Source of the DNA: CBFDBF01 sp050304615
Lineage (GTDB): Bacteria; Pseudomonadota; Gammaproteobacteria; Chromatiales; Chromatiaceae
NCBI GenBank assembly: GCA_050304615.1
Contig: JBNLDW010000011.1
Coordinates: forward strand, 1-64,000
Length of the DNA stretch: 64,000 nucleotides
Direction: 5' to 3'
Shown: positions 63,426 to 64,000 of the stretch, piece by piece
How positions within the stretch are numbered: position 1 is the first letter of the stretch
Layout of the letters: each line of letters starts with the position of its first letter
Notes under the pieces: model-generated
The model's database searches: none
Seen by the model: the letters and a program-made list of their open reading frames with translations, nothing else
Told to the model about the DNA's origin: nothing
Program-made: the position numbers and the translations under genes

Positions 63426-64000
63426 ATGCCCAAAGATTCCCTGACCATCACGGACAACCGTACCGGCAAGGAGGTGGAGCTGCCGATCATTGAGGGAACA
63501 ATTGGCCCAGGAGTAGTAGACATCACCAAGTTTTATCGCGAGTTTGGCCTCTTTACCCTGGACCCTGGGTTTCGCTCCACCGCCTCCTGTATCAGCAATA
63601 TAACCTTCATAGATGGAAATGAGGGCATCCTTGAATACCGCGGGTATCCGATTGAAGAGTTGGCCGAAAAGAGCTGTTATCTAGAGACCTGCTACCTGTT
63701 GATGTATGGGGAGCTACCCAAGGCCGAAGAGTTTGAGAAGTTCCGGGGCCTGGTGACTGAGCACACCATGGTGCATGAGCAACTATTGGGTTTCTATAAG
63801 GGATTTCGCCGTGATGCCCACCCGATGGCAATTATGGTAGGGGTGGTGGGGGCACTATCCGCCTTCTACCACGACTCTCTCGACATTCATAATCCACGCC
63901 ATCGCGAGATCTCTGCCATTCGCATCCTGGCCAAGATGCCAACCATCGCTGCAGCTTCATACAAATACTCGATCGGCCAACCATTCGTATATCCGGACAA
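63426..64000 (+). CDS. gltA: Citrate synthase, 3' end cut by window edge
   Basis: The first 191 codons of a type I (hexameric, proteobacterial) citrate synthase. It shows the N-terminal beta domain (MPKDSLTITDNRTGKEVELP), the FTLDPGFRSTASCISNITFI segment, and ILEYRGYPIEELAEKS, then the large helical domain. The protein condenses oxaloacetate with acetyl-CoA. The active-site residues lie beyond the window. GGAGGAG is placed well before ATG 63426. It is divergent from the ANTAR gene with 282 bases between. Confidence 0.95.
   Translation, partial: MPKDSLTITDNRTGKEVELPIIEGTIGPGVVDITKFYREFGLFTLDPGFRSTASCISNITFIDGNEGILEYRGYPIEELAEKSCYLETCYLLMYGELPKAEEFEKFRGLVTEHTMVHEQLLGFYKGFRRDAHPMAIMVGVVGALSAFYHDSLDIHNPRHREISAIRILAKMPTIAAASYKYSIGQPFVYPD

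Overview
The window is a stretch of gammaproteobacterial chromosome. Several blocks match gene orders typical of that class: mreBCD-mrdAB-mltB-rlpA-dacA-dat-ybeD-lipB-lipA, cutA-dsbD-aroQ-accBC-(DUF3426)-dusB-fis-purHD, lptD-surA-pdxA-apaH, glnK-amtB and gatCAB. A dimetal-type metallo-beta-lactamase fused to rhodanese, PPK2, dodecin and CheV suggest a free-living, chemotactic proteobacterium, possibly a sulfur oxidiser of the Chromatiales or a relative. This placement is inferred from gene content only.

Positions 1-4060 are accessory and AT-rich. A partial DUF3658 gene and a secreted CSLREA/beta-helix protein lie left of a small integron cassette array without an integrase. The array reads on the minus strand and has three clear attC sites (2325-2388, 2842-2905, 3273-3360). 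Its cassettes encode small membrane proteins of unknown function, and one cassette gene is interrupted by a stop codon. A second, isolated cassette with its own attC (38346-38434) carries a Suppressor-of-fused domain gene at 37612-38343, far away and on the other strand.

Positions 4062-36028 are core genome. They run through sprT-like/greB, trpC, fabD, gatCAB, the cell-shape and wall-growth block (mreB to dacA), amino acid and lipoate genes, dsbD, fatty acid carboxylase subunits, cspA, dusB-fis and purHD. Oddities are an mreC with no canonical start codon at its conserved N-terminus, a tail-to-tail coding overlap of the ydcF-like and fxsA genes, and the absence of prmA from its usual place.

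Positions 36067-42152 are mixed: an MFS transporter, the SUFU cassette, a secreted ankyrin protein, a rhodanese-MBL fusion preceded by a perfect 22-bp palindrome, and amgK. Positions 42365-57647 return to core functions: outer-membrane biogenesis (lptD, surA), pdxA, apaH, folA, thyA, lgt, CheV and a PfkB kinase. Next comes a minus-strand group of small stress-type proteins with PPK2, then a methyltransferase and moeB.

The right end (60608-63143) is a nitrogen-control unit: an ANTAR-domain regulator gene, then an RNA leader, then glnK and amtB. The leader holds two small hairpins with hexanucleotide loops that each have A at position 1 and G at position 4. The second overlaps an 18-bp intrinsic terminator. 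This is the architecture expected for ANTAR-controlled antitermination. The window ends inside gltA (citrate synthase).
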